A stretch of 64,000 bases of DNA, from assembly GCF_014203735.1 (NCBI RefSeq), contig NZ_JACHJQ010000016.1:17472-81471 (forward strand), read 5' to 3'. The translations under genes were made by a program, and so were the position numbers. This DNA comes from Actinophytocola algeriensis. Its GTDB lineage: Bacteria > Actinomycetota > Actinomycetes > Mycobacteriales > Pseudonocardiaceae. Position 1 is the stretch's first letter. Each line of letters opens with the position of its first letter. Shown one piece after another: positions 28,523 to 37,030 of the stretch. The notes under the pieces are model-generated. The model saw nothing but the letters and a program-made list of their open reading frames with translations, searched no databases and was not told the origin of the DNA.

Positions 28523-29266
28523 GTGCCCCCCACGCAGGACGTCGTCAGCGACACCATCGCGGCCATCACCGCCCGGCTCGCGGCCCGCCACGACGGCATG
28601 GCCGTTCTGCGTGCCGTCACCGACGCCTGCGGGACGTTACTCTCCGCCGACGCCACCGGTGTCCTGATCGCCGACCCCCGCGGTGGCGTCGAGGTCATCG
28701 CCGCCTCCGACGAACCGACGCGGTTCGTCGAACGGCTGCAGGCAGAGCTGCGGGAAGGCCCCTGCCTGGCGTGCATCGACGACAACACCGAGGTCGCCGT
28801 CCCCGACCCCGACACCGAGCGGGAACGCTGGCCGCGCTTTGCCGACGCGATGACCGAGGCCGGGTTCCGGTCCATGTACGCCCACCCGCTACGCCTGATG
28901 AACCGCGCCGTCGGCGGCCTCAACATCTTCTACACCACGCGGACCGACCTGCCGCCGACCGCCCGGCGACTCGCTCAGGCACTCGCCGACCTGGCCGTGC
29001 TCGGCCTGACCCAGGAGCGGGACCAGCGCCGGGTCGAACGGCTCGCGGAACAGACCCTCACCACCCTCAACGACCGCACCCACCTCGGCCATGCCGTCGG
29101 CGTCGTCGCGAGCACCCTGGGCGTCACCCCGGATGTCGCACGAGCCATGTTCGTGGCAGCCAGCACGCAGGGTGGCCGATCGATCCGAGACCTGGCGAAC
29201 GCCATTACCAGCGGCGCCCTCGCCCCCGCCGACCTCCACGACACGTCGCGCACCGGCCGCGGCTGA
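28523..29266 (+). CDS. GAF-ANTAR regulator, fourth of the array, divergent ANTAR
   Basis: 247 residues from the GTG at 28523 (VPPTQDVVSDTIAAITARLA). GAF domain about 25-165 (LREGPCLACIDDN, SMYAHPLRLMNRAVGGLNIF). The ANTAR helix reads THLGHAVGVVASTLGVTPDV: AKG has become AVG, and the second helix is STQGGRSIRDLANAI. It follows the third gene by 50 bases, so they probably share one transcript. Confidence 0.82.
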   Translation: MPPTQDVVSDTIAAITARLAARHDGMAVLRAVTDACGTLLSADATGVLIADPRGGVEVIAASDEPTRFVERLQAELREGPCLACIDDNTEVAVPDPDTERERWPRFADAMTEAGFRSMYAHPLRLMNRAVGGLNIFYTTRTDLPPTARRLAQALADLAVLGLTQERDQRRVERLAEQTLTTLNDRTHLGHAVGVVASTLGVTPDVARAMFVAASTQGGRSIRDLANAITSGALAPADLHDTSRTGRG

Positions 29267-29469
29267 TCCCTCACTGGACCGCGCCCCCGCCACGGGTGCG
29301 GTAGCGTGGGGACATCGCTTGATCGTCGGCACTCCTGGCAGCCCGGCCACGGCAGGATCGTCAACCTCGCAGGGTCAACGTCCCGTCACCGCCTCACCCC
29401 GCATACGTCGGGTGGAGCCGGAGGTCGCCGCCTCCCTGCGGACACATCGCGGCGATGGAGGAGTTGCCC

Positions 29470-29721
29470 ATGTCGACACCCGACCAGGCCGCCCGGGAGC
29501 AAGCAGCTCGCCGAGTCCTGCACCGCCTGCAGCAGCGCACCACGCTAAACGAGGGCATCGGCATCCTCCAGACCTGGAACGACTGCGAACAGCAACAAGC
29601 CCGTGACCAGCTCCGCACCGACAACGGCAGCAATGGCCAGAACGTCGAGGCGGACAGGATGATCGCGGTCGTCAACGCCACCGCCGACGCCACCACCGAC
29701 CCCGACGCGGACTGGGACTGA
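29470..29721 (+). CDS. Stand-alone ANTAR-like small protein
   Basis: 83 residues from the ATG at 29470, with GGAGGAG 6-7 bases upstream. RVLHRLQQRTTLNEGIGILQ matches the first ANTAR helix (R-x-x-I/L-x-x-A/G-x-G-I-L), and EQQQARDQLRTDNGSNGQNV with VEADRMIAVVNA fits the following helices. There is no sensor domain. It may be a constitutive RNA binder, or a dimer partner that tunes the four GAF-ANTAR proteins upstream; both are inference. Confidence 0.6.
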   Translation: MSTPDQAAREQAARRVLHRLQQRTTLNEGIGILQTWNDCEQQQARDQLRTDNGSNGQNVEADRMIAVVNATADATTDPDADWD

Positions 29722-29817
29722 CCCGGTCCCTCCCCAGCGGCCCCGCCGGCCATCGCGCGCGTCTCCACGAGCACGTGGTGATCCACCGCGATGCGCGTTC
29801 CCGGATCGGCCACGAAC

Positions 29818-29843
29818 GTGTGCGCGTCCTGATCATCGGGTAT
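29818..29843 (+). promoter_or_regulatory. Candidate stress-sigma (SigB-type) promoter
   Basis: GTGT, 16 bases, GGGTAT resembles the GTTT-N(14-16)-GGGTA(T) promoter of actinobacterial SigB-like factors. It lies about 65 bases before the DUF6766 gene start. One mismatch in the -35 box makes this tentative. Confidence 0.3.
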
Positions 29844-29906
29844 CCGCGCAGTCTGACGTCGACCGGCGGCTCCTCCGCGGTCGATCCACGGAAGGAGGCG
29901 CTGCAC

Positions 29907-30338
29907 ATGCGGAAGAACATGCACCGACGGGGACGGCCGCCGTTCAGCAAGGCGTACTCGTTCGCGCTCGTGACGCTGGCGTTGTTCCTGCTCAGCTGGA
30001 TCGGCCAGTTCATCACGCAGATGATCGAGGTGTCCAACGACGCCGAAGAACACGGCCAGGTCTTCACCTGGGCGCAGTTCCTCCCCCAGTTCCTCTCCGC
30101 GACCTTCGAGAACTGGCAGTCGGAGTTCCTGCAACTGGTCTGGCAGGCAGTGGGACTGTCGATGCTGTTCTACTGGGGCTCGTCACAGTCCCGTGAGGGC
30201 GACGACCGGCTCGAGGCCAAAGTGGACGCACTCCTGCGAGAACGCGGCATCGACGTGGAAGCCATCGACGCCGCCATCGTCGACGACGTCAGCGGACGCT
30301 CCACCCAACGCGACCCGGCTGCGGAGGCCACGCGCTGA
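29907..30338 (+). CDS. DUF6766 family membrane protein
   Basis: 143 residues from the ATG at 29907, with GAAGGAGG about 8 bases upstream. One membrane segment at about 17-37 (YSFALVTLALFLLSWIGQFI) and a second at about 80-98 (LQLVWQAVGLSMLFYWGSS) flank the family block FLPQFLSATFENWQSEFLQL. The cytosolic tail is charged. Function unknown; such genes are often in stress-response settings. Confidence 0.75.
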   Translation: MRKNMHRRGRPPFSKAYSFALVTLALFLLSWIGQFITQMIEVSNDAEEHGQVFTWAQFLPQFLSATFENWQSEFLQLVWQAVGLSMLFYWGSSQSREGDDRLEAKVDALLRERGIDVEAIDAAIVDDVSGRSTQRDPAAEATR

Positions 30339-30671
30339 CCTCGTCATCCGCGGAACACCTGTTCCTGCACCGGCCACGGCACCGCGCTGTGCCGCCGCAT
30401 GCGGTCCTCGTCCTGGAAGAACCGGCCACGTCCGCCACGGACAAACCACCGCATGTCGCCCCAGCGCTCGGGTGCGCCACCCCCGACGCCGACCGAGCGC
30501 CGTCGCCGGAACGCTTCGGTCAGCGTCTGACGTGCCGCCGTCGCCCGCTTGATCGGAACAGATTCAGACCGTCCGCGCTTCCTCGGTTGACCGCACACAG
30601 ACGCGGGTACTGACCAGGTACGTCAAACAGTCGGCGTACTTCACCCGAACCGGGCAGAGGACGGCGACGAC
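30339..30671 (+). other. Intergenic stretch
   Basis: 333 bases between the DUF6766 and DUF6292 genes. A minus-strand frame (30344-30598) ends in MRRHSAVPWPVQEQVFRG and could be the tail of a small protein, but I cannot place it in a family and no start with a ribosome site is evident. No repeat or hairpin of note. Confidence 0.3.
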
Positions 30672-31178
30672 ATGATGGATCTGGACTTCGACGACACCAT
30701 GCTGTGCGGCCTACGTCGGTACGTGCGACTCGTCGCCCAATCCCTGGGACTGCACGGCGAGTGCTCCTACATCCAGGCCGACGAGTCCGCCTGCGCCTAC
30801 ATCGCCCTGGACGCACGGCTCAGCCGCTTCCCCGACCGCGACGTGGCGCTCCTGTGGGACGAGGAACCCGGATGGTCCGCAGCACTCGAGACCCACAGCG
30901 GCGAGGACCTGTTGGCCGTGGCCTACCTCGAGCACGAGGTACTACCCCACCACCGACAGTGGCGACATGGGTCGAGAACCTCTTCCGCCCTGGCGATGCT
31001 CCCGCTTACGTCGAGCCCGGCGGCCGGCCACCCAAGTTCGACAACACCGAAGACCTGCTGCCCCGCCTGGCGGCCTACACCATCCGGTACCGCCGGCCAG
31101 GCAGAACAGCCGCGGAGAGCCAGATCGCCGAAGCCGCGGCCGTCGGCCTGCCTGCCACCGGCAACCCGCTGAGAACAG
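30672..31178 (+). pseudogene. DUF6292 family protein, frameshifted and probably 3'-truncated
   Basis: MMDLDFDDTMLCGLRRYVRL through YIALDARLSRFPDRDVALLW and LETHSGEDLLAVAYL is the conserved N-terminal part of DUF6292. Near 30950 the frame shifts; the next frame reads PPPTVATWVENLFRPGDAPA and goes on to LPATGNPL at about 31170. From there on it runs antisense through the FAD oxidoreductase gene, so the true end is lost. Function unknown; the family is common in Pseudonocardiaceae. Confidence 0.6.
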
Positions 31179-31705
31179 CGCTCGACGACCTTCTCTGCGC
31201 CTGCCTTGCGGGCCACCAGCGACCGCATGCCGTCCGCGCCGACGACCAGCCGCGCCCGTTCCGTCGCCTCGGCGCCTCGTGGCGTGGTGTACCGCACCCC
31301 GACGACCCGGTCGTCCTCGTGGACGAGGTCGTTGACCGTGCACGACTCCTGGAAGTCCACACCGGACGCCACGGCACCGTCGGCGAGAACCGGGTCGAGC
31401 ACGAAACGCCTCGGCGCGTACGTGGTCCGGTGGCCGTCGGCGGGCAGGGAGAAGCCGTCGAGACGGACACCGAGCGCCTCGTAGCTCTGGTGGTCGATCG
31501 GCCGGCAACCCGCGTCGCGGAGCCTGTCCAGCAGCCCCCACCCGTCGAGCAGCGCCACGCCCGGCTGGTGGATGTAGTGCGACGACAGGGTGTCCTGTGG
31601 GAAACACACCTTCTCCAGGAGCAGGACGCGGTAACCCTGTCTGGCGAACAGCATCGCCGCAGGCGAACCCGCGCAACGGGCGCCTATGACAACTACGTCG
31701 TACAT
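31179..31705 (-). pseudogene. FAD-dependent oxidoreductase/monooxygenase, C-terminal part missing
   Basis: MYDVVVIGARCAGSPAAMLF is the dinucleotide-binding N-terminus of a group A-type flavoprotein. DTLSSHYIHQPGVALLDGWG and ARLVVGADGMRSLVARKAG (second FAD motif, GD-type) follow. Recognisable sequence stops near 31180, after about 175 of an expected ~400 residues, and runs into the antisense of the DUF6292 gene. The start lies 9 bases after the A-T NRPS stop, so it was the last gene of that operon, likely a tailoring oxidase for the tethered amino acid (inference). Confidence 0.65.
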
Positions 31706-31714
31706 GGCCCTCGC

Positions 31715-33557
31715 TTACTGTTGAGTTACGGCACCCTTGGATTCGATGTACGCGGCAATGGAGGCGACCGTCGAGTTGCGGAACATCTGGTCCATCGGGA
31801 CTTCGACGCCCAGTTCCTCGATGAGAAATCCCTGGATTCTGGCCATGATCACGGACTGGCCGCCAAGAGCGAAGAAGTCGTCGTCGATCGCTATGTCGTC
31901 GCGTTGGAGTTCCCGGCACCAGATGGCGTGCACTCCGTCGACAATCATCGCAGTACTCCCGTTCGCCTTCAACGGCCGGTCGACGATGTCGGCGTTTTGG
32001 TTCCCGAAATCCGCAACCAGTGCCGCGCGGTCCACTTTTCCGTGCGGACTCAGCGGAATACGAGGAATGTCGACGAACCTGGTGGGCACCATGTTCCTCG
32101 GCAGCGTCTCGAGGAGGCCGGCGCGCAGGCCGCCACCGTCGAGGCCGTCCCCAGCCGGGACGACGAACGCGATCAGCTCCGTCTCGCCCGAGTCGCTCTT
32201 CCAGGGCACCACGGCGGCCTGCCTGACCCCGTCCAGCCTGCAGAGCGCGCGCTCGACGTCGTTGGGGTCGATACGCATGCCCCGCACCTTCACCTGCGCG
32301 TCCATGCGGCCGACGACGACGAGCTGCCCGGACTCGGTGACGTAGCCGAGGTCACCCGTGCGGTACAGCCTGCGCGGCACACCGTCGACGAGGGTCGTCG
32401 TGAAGCGCTCCGACTCGGGTCCCTCACCGTTCAGGTAGCCGGCGCCGACGCTGGTTCCGGAGATGCAGATCTCGCCGTACTCCCCCGTCCCGACACCACT
32501 GCCCCGCTCGTCGCGGAGGTGGATCTCGGTGTTGTGGACCGGCAGGCCGACCGGGGCGATGTCGTGTCCGCCCTGCCGGATGCCAGCGAGGTCGTACGAC
32601 GAGGCGACATCCGTGCACTCGGCGACGCCGTACTGGTGCAGGAGTGTGCAGGTGTTCCCCTCGCGCCCCGCCCAGTCCGCGATCCTCCCGACGAGCAGCG
32701 GCTCCCCGCCGAAGAGCACGTAGTCCAGCCCGGCGAGCGTCTCACCCCCACGTGCGGTCTCCCAGTCCACCAGGAGGTACAGCGTGCTCGACGCGCAGTG
32801 CACCGTGCGTATTCCGTGCTCGTCCAGCAGGCGGTAGGCCATCGCCACGTCGAAGTTGCGGCTCGCCATCAGGTGCAGGGTCGCGCCGCAGAACAACGGC
32901 ATCATCAGGCTGCGCTGGGAGAGGTCGAAGCCGAAGGCACTGACGACCAGGTTGGCGGACCCTTGGTGCAGGCCGTACTCGAGCCGCAGCCAGTTCAGCA
33001 GGTTGAACCAGCCCTCGTGCCGCACCCCGGTGAGCTTCGGCGTACCCGTCGACCCGGACGTGAAGACCGCGTAGCACAGGTCGTCCCCGGTGATCAGGAC
33101 GTCGGGACCGGTCGCCGGAAGATCGCCGAGGCAGTCGGAAAGCCGGCCGGGGGCGACCACCTCGACCGCCGGGGACGCCACCAGCCCCGGCCGTCGCCGG
33201 GGACGCCACGACGAGGGCCAGACCGGGGTTCTGCCGCAGCAGCTCCCGGAGCCTCGCCGCGGGATAGGCCGGATCGAACGGCACGTAGGCCGCGCCCGCC
33301 TTGAGCGTGCCGAGGATCGCGATGACCAGGTCGACCGAATAGTCGAGACAGAGGCCGACCCTGGCGCCCCGGCCCAGTCCGCGCCTGGTGAGGAAGTGCG
33401 CGAACCGGTTGGCCGCGGCGTCCAGCTCCGCGTAGGTCAACCGCTCCCCAGCACAGCTGACGGCGACGGCATCCGGGGTGGTCCTTGCGTGCGCCTCGAA
33501 CCGCGCGTGGACGACGGGCGTCGGAGGCAGAGCGACGCGCTTTCCCCGGAGAATCAT
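31715..33557 (-). pseudogene. NRPS adenylation-thiolation didomain protein, frameshifted by a 28-bp duplication
   Basis: MILRGKRVALPPTPVVHARF at 33557 opens the adenylation domain. The frame breaks at about 33185-33205; the second frame supplies A3 (VFTSGSTGTPKLTGV), A5 (HQYGVAECTDVAS), A7 (YRTGDLGYV), A8 (GRMDAQVKVRGMRIDPNDVE) and A10 with the catalytic Lys (LSPHGKVDRAAL). A carrier domain with DDFFALGGQSVIMARI ends it. A 15-bp direct repeat (33167-33181 and 33195-33209), 28 bases apart, causes the shift; removing one copy gives a continuous ~600-residue protein. No condensation or thioesterase domain is present. Confidence 0.8.
33167..33209. repeat. 15-bp direct repeat, 28-bp period, breaking the A-T gene
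   Basis: CGCCGGGGACGCCAC occurs at 33167-33181 and again at 33195-33209. The 28-base period is not a multiple of three, and the two NRPS reading frames differ by exactly the shift this insertion would cause. It is either a replication slip or an assembly artefact. Confidence 0.75.
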
Positions 33558-33574
33558 GTGCGTGCTCAGCGCCT

Positions 33575-33790
33575 TCAGTCCGTGGCCATGGCTTCCCGCA
33601 GGCTCTTCGGCCGCAGGTCGGTCCAGTTCCGCTCGACGTACTGCAGGCACTCGGCCCTGGCCGCCTCACCGAAGACCACCCGCCAGCCCGCGGGGACCTC
33701 CACGAACACCGGCCACAGGGAGTGCTGGTCCTCGTCGTTCACCACGACGTAGAAGCTGCCGTTCTCGTCATCGAAAGGGTTCGTACTCAC
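33575..33790 (-). CDS. MbtH family protein
   Basis: 71 residues from the GTG at 33790 ([20 protein letters not shown]). The three conserved Trp-containing blocks are present: [24 protein letters not shown]. MbtH-like proteins bind NRPS adenylation domains and are needed for their folding or activity. It ends 17 bases before the A-T gene and is the upstream gene of that operon. Confidence 0.92.
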   Translation of the reverse strand: MSTNPFDDENGSFYVVVNDEDQHSLWPVFVEVPAGWRVVFGEAARAECLQYVERNWTDLRPKSLREAMATD

Positions 33791-34104
33791 TGCCACCGTC
33801 CTCAACAGACACGACGCGACCCAGCGTGCAAACGAAGCGACACAATGCGAAAAGAACACCGAAGCCGGACAGCTCACCGATCACGAGTGTCCTGGCGACG
33901 GGACATCCGGCACTCGCGGACACCCAGAACGCTGACGCCGGCGTTTGAGACGCTAGGACCCGACCTCCACGACCCACAAGACCAGCGAAATCGCCCGGCC
34001 GCCCGCCACCCACCCGAACCTTTATCCCACCGGCGTTCTGTGCCAGCATGACCGGGAGGACACCCACGAACAGGCTTGTCGAGAATTGAATCCGGCCAGT
34101 TCAG

Positions 34105-34176
34105 CACAACAACCCCGCCTGGCCTGGATCGGTTTCCTGTCGCGGAACACGATCCAGCCGGGACGGGGCTGTTGTG
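34105..34176 (-). terminator. Long imperfect hairpin downstream of drrB
   Basis: The arms 34105-34137 and 34144-34176 pair over 33 positions with 8 mismatches around a 6-base loop (TGTCGC). The outer 7 bp, CACAACA/TGTTGTG, and the inner TGGATCG/CGATCCA are perfect. It lies 29 bases after the permease stop and also upstream of mbtH. Transcription termination for the exporter operon is likely. The stem is much longer than normal, so a small inverted-repeat element is an alternative. Confidence 0.55.
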
Positions 34177-34204
34177 GTTCGAGCCTACGTTCTGTGTCGA
34201 CTTC

Positions 34205-34972
34205 TCAGGAGATCTTACGGCGGTAGATCGCCGTGGCGAACACGAACGCGACGACGAGAATGCCGACACACCAGGCCAGTGCGACCCAGATGTCGTTGCC
34301 GACCGACTGCTCGGTGAACAGTGCGCGGATCGTGTTGACGATCGATGTGACCGGCTGGTTCTCGGCGAAGGCACGCACCGGCCCTGGCATGCCGTCGGTC
34401 GGTACGAATGCCGAGCTGAGGAACGGCAGGAAGATCAGCGGGTAAGAGAACACGCTCGCGCCCTCGACCGACTTCGCGGACAGGCCGGGGATGACGGCGA
34501 TCCAGGTCAACGCCAGGGTGAACAGGAGCAGGATGCCGGCGACCGCGAGCCAGGCCGGCACTTCGGCTCCCGTGCGGAAGCCCATGATCAGCGCGACGCC
34601 CAGGACGACCACGAGCGAGATCAGGTTGGCGACCAACGAGGTCAGCACGTGCGCCCACAGGACGGCCGATCGCGCGATCGGCATGGAGTGGAACCGCTCG
34701 AACACGCCACTCTTCATGTCCACGAACAGCCGGAAAGCGGTGTAGGAGATGCCCGACGCGATGGTGATGAGCAGGATGCCGGGCAGCAGGTAGTTCACAT
34801 AGGACTCTCCGCTACCCGTGTCGATCGCGCCGCCGAACACGAAGACGAACATCAGCATCATGGCGATCGGCATGACCGCGGTCGTGATGATGGTGTCCGG
34901 GCTGCGCGCGATGTGACGCAGGGAGCGGCCGAGCAGGACAGTGCTGTCGCCGAGGAAATGCCTGTTCATCAT
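34205..34972 (-). CDS. ABC-2 type drug exporter permease (DrrB-like)
   Basis: 255 residues with six predicted membrane helices. The ABC-2 block FVDMKSGVFERFHSMPIARS and the loop SAFVPTDGMPGPVRAFAENQPVT are typical for DrrB/daunorubicin-resistance permeases. The ATG overlaps the stop of the ATPase gene by 4 bases. It probably exports the peptide made by the neighbouring NRPS genes or a similar antibiotic. Confidence 0.9.
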   Translation of the reverse strand: MMNRHFLGDSTVLLGRSLRHIARSPDTIITTAVMPIAMMLMFVFVFGGAIDTGSGESYVNYLLPGILLITIASGISYTAFRLFVDMKSGVFERFHSMPIARSAVLWAHVLTSLVANLISLVVVLGVALIMGFRTGAEVPAWLAVAGILLLFTLALTWIAVIPGLSAKSVEGASVFSYPLIFLPFLSSAFVPTDGMPGPVRAFAENQPVTSIVNTIRALFTEQSVGNDIWVALAWCVGILVVAFVFATAIYRRKIS

Positions 34973-35784
34973 CGCTCCTTGGTCATCGTACCGACGCTGT
35001 GGTCATCGCCGGCATCCTCCTTGCCGTTTTCCCCGACGAGGGCGAAGAAGACGTCTTCGAGAGTCGGCTTCTTCTCGACGTACTCGACTTTCGGAGCCGG
35101 AAGCAGTGCCTGCAGCTCGGCGAGGGTGCCGTTCACGAGGATCCGGCCCTCGTGGAGGATCGCGATCCGGTCCGCGAGTTGCTCGGCCTCGTCCAGGTAC
35201 TGAGTCGTGAGCAGCACCGTCGTGCCGCGTCCGGCCAGTTCCCTGACGACCTCCCACACCTCGAGGCGCCCCTGGGGGTCGAGCCCGGCTGTCGGCTCGT
35301 CAAGGAAGATGACCGGCGGGCTCGCGACAAGGCTCATCGCGATGTCGAGGCGGCGGCGCATACCACCCGAGTACGTCAGCGCCCGCCGCGAGCTCGCCTC
35401 GGTCAGTGAGAAGCGTTCGAGCATCTCGTCCGCGACCCGTCCCGGGTCGGCGAGGTGCCGCAGCTTCGCGACCAGTACGAGGTTCTCCCGCCCGGTCAGG
35501 ATGTCGTCGACGGCCGCGAACTGCCCGGTGAGGCTGATGGACTCCCGCACGTCCGCGGCCTGCGTGGCGACATCGAAGCCGTTGACAATTACGGTCCCCG
35601 CGTCGGGTCGGAGCAGCGTGGACAGGATCCGCACGAGCGTGGTCTTGCCTGCCCCGTTCGACCCGAGCAGGGCGAAGATACCGCCTCGCGACACCTCGAA
35701 GTCCACGCCGCGCAGCACCTTCAGGTCCTTGTACGACTTCTCCAAGCCCTGCACGCGGATCGCCGGACCTTGGTGCGTTGTCAT
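34969..35784 (-). CDS. ABC drug exporter ATP-binding protein (DrrA-like)
   Basis: 271 residues. Walker A GSNGAGKTTL, Q-loop near SLTGQFAAVDDILTG, ABC signature YSGGMRRRLDIAMSL, Walker B VIFLDEPTAGLDPQ and the H-loop position as Gln (LLTTQYLDEAEQLADR) as in DrrA. The C-terminal domain with KKPTLEDVFFALVG is the DrrA hallmark. It is translationally coupled to the permease and preceded by two DUF1048 genes and a PadR regulator. Confidence 0.92.
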   Translation of the reverse strand: MTTHQGPAIRVQGLEKSYKDLKVLRGVDFEVSRGGIFALLGSNGAGKTTLVRILSTLLRPDAGTVIVNGFDVATQAADVRESISLTGQFAAVDDILTGRENLVLVAKLRHLADPGRVADEMLERFSLTEASSRRALTYSGGMRRRLDIAMSLVASPPVIFLDEPTAGLDPQGRLEVWEVVRELAGRGTTVLLTTQYLDEAEQLADRIAILHEGRILVNGTLAELQALLPAPKVEYVEKKPTLEDVFFALVGENGKEDAGDDHSVGTMTKER

Positions 35785-35906
35785 CAGACCGCCCTCTCTT
35801 CACTTCCTGTGCGTTCTCCGGCGGCACTGATCATCCGGCAGCGCCACTTCTGCCTGATCCACTCTCTGGTCATGTCGTGACCACCTCCCTGATGGATCGA
35901 CGGGTG

Positions 35907-36233
35907 TTACTTGCCGGCCGTGCCGGTCTCTCCGCTGATGGACTCCTGATAGACGTCCGCGTTGGTGCGCGAGTCCTTCACCAGGTCGTCGACGAAGGCG
36001 GCGACGTCAGTGCCGAGGAGTTCCAGAACTCCCTTGCCGGACGCGACGCCCTCCTCGAAGAAGTCGACGATCTTCGAGAGCACCGGGCCGTCAGGCAGGT
36101 CGATCGGTCCGACCTTGAAGAGGTACCGCTGAATCTCCTTGTAAACGATCTGGTAGTCCTGCGGCAGTGCCTTGACCCGCGCCATGTGCGCACGCCACTG
36201 CTTCTTGCCCTGGATGATGTCCTGGATCCCCAC
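35907..36233 (-). CDS. DUF1048 family protein, second copy
   Basis: 108 residues: GIQDIIQGKKQWRAHMARVK, LPQDYQIVYKEIQRYLFKVG and ELLGTDVAAFVDDLVKD. DUF1048 proteins are small helical proteins typically encoded between a PadR regulator and an ABC exporter. Function unknown. The stop of the first copy and this start are a few bases apart. Confidence 0.85.
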   Translation of the reverse strand: MGIQDIIQGKKQWRAHMARVKALPQDYQIVYKEIQRYLFKVGPIDLPDGPVLSKIVDFFEEGVASGKGVLELLGTDVAAFVDDLVKDSRTNADVYQESISGETGTAGK

Positions 36234-36234
36234 T

Positions 36235-36591
36235 TCAGCCTCCCAACTGGCCCAGCTTCTTCGCGACGTTCCTGTTCAGCTGCTCGCGCCACCGGTCGCG
36301 ATAGCTCGGAGCCTCTTCTCCGCCGGTCAGCGCCCCGCAGAAGCCGTCGATGTCGTCACCGAGCACCTCCTGGACGCTCAGCCCGTCCGCCGCCGTCTCC
36401 TCGAGCAGCCCCAGGACGCCATCGAGAATCGGGATCAGGTTGCGGCCCGTGAAGTCCGAGTGCGGGGATATGTTGACCTTGATCCGTTCCCAGGCCGCCC
36501 GGTATTCGGCCGGCAGTTTCTCGGCCCGCGCCTCGAACGCCTTCCATTCCCTCGTGAGGTCACTGCCTGTCACGGTCTCCCAGAAGCTCAT
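36235..36591 (-). CDS. DUF1048 family protein, first copy
   Basis: 118 residues from the ATG at 36591 (MSFWETVTGSDLTREWKAFE), which overlaps the PadR stop. LPAEYRAAWERIKVN and VQEVLGDDIDGFCGALTG follow the same pattern as the next gene, so the pair is a tandem duplication that has diverged. An upstream extension into the padR gene is open but lacks a start context. Confidence 0.85.
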   Translation of the reverse strand: MSFWETVTGSDLTREWKAFEARAEKLPAEYRAAWERIKVNISPHSDFTGRNLIPILDGVLGLLEETAADGLSVQEVLGDDIDGFCGALTGGEEAPSYRDRWREQLNRNVAKKLGQLGG

Positions 36592-36914
36592 CGCCCGCCC
36601 TCTTTGAGATTGTCTATTCGTGATGAGAGGTACTCCCATTTCGTCCAGAACGTCGCGAGCCGTTCACGGCCCGCGTCGTTGAGCGCGAAGAACTTGCGCG
36701 GCGGCCCCTGTCCGGATGGCCTTTTCGTCACCTGGACGAGCCCGTTCCTCTCCAGTCGCACCAGAATGGTGTAGATCGTTCCCTCCACGACGTCGGTGAA
36801 GCCGAGTTCGTTCAGCTGACGCGTGATGGCATACCCGTAGGTCTCCTCGTTGCCGATGATGTGGAGCACGCAGCCTTCGAGCGTGCCCTTGAGCATCTCC
36901 GTCAGGTCATCCAT
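36588..36914 (-). CDS. PadR family transcriptional regulator
   Basis: 108 residues from the ATG at 36914. The winged-helix domain shows LKGTLEGCVLHIIGNEETYG, QLNELGFTDVVEGTIYTILV and RLERNGLVQVTKRPSGQGPP. It heads a padR-DUF1048-DUF1048-drrA-drrB operon. PadR proteins of this type repress the exporter until the drug binds. A palindrome 23-50 bases upstream is the likely operator. Confidence 0.9.
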   Translation of the reverse strand: MDDLTEMLKGTLEGCVLHIIGNEETYGYAITRQLNELGFTDVVEGTIYTILVRLERNGLVQVTKRPSGQGPPRKFFALNDAGRERLATFWTKWEYLSSRIDNLKEGGR

Positions 36915-36936
36915 CGCGGATCCTCTTCGCGCCCCT

Positions 36937-36963
36937 GGTACTACGTAGTGCCGAGTACCACTA
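36937..36963. promoter_or_regulatory. Probable PadR operator
   Basis: GGTACTACGTAGTGCC (36937-36952) is a 16-bp palindrome with one mismatched pair and a perfect ACTACGTAGT core. It overlaps a second inverted repeat, TAGTG at 36946-36950 with CACTA at 36959-36963. It lies 23 bases upstream of the padR start. Autoregulation is inferred from position. Confidence 0.55.
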
Positions 36964-37030
36964 CACGTTATCACGGAGTAGCGACAAGTCCAGGACCGCT
37001 CGGAAGTGGCGGCTGGGAGACGGACGACGC

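Noticed and set aside
30704..33304. Plus-strand open frame of 866 codons
   Set aside because: Only its first part matches DUF6292; the rest is antisense to the FAD oxidoreductase and A-T NRPS genes.
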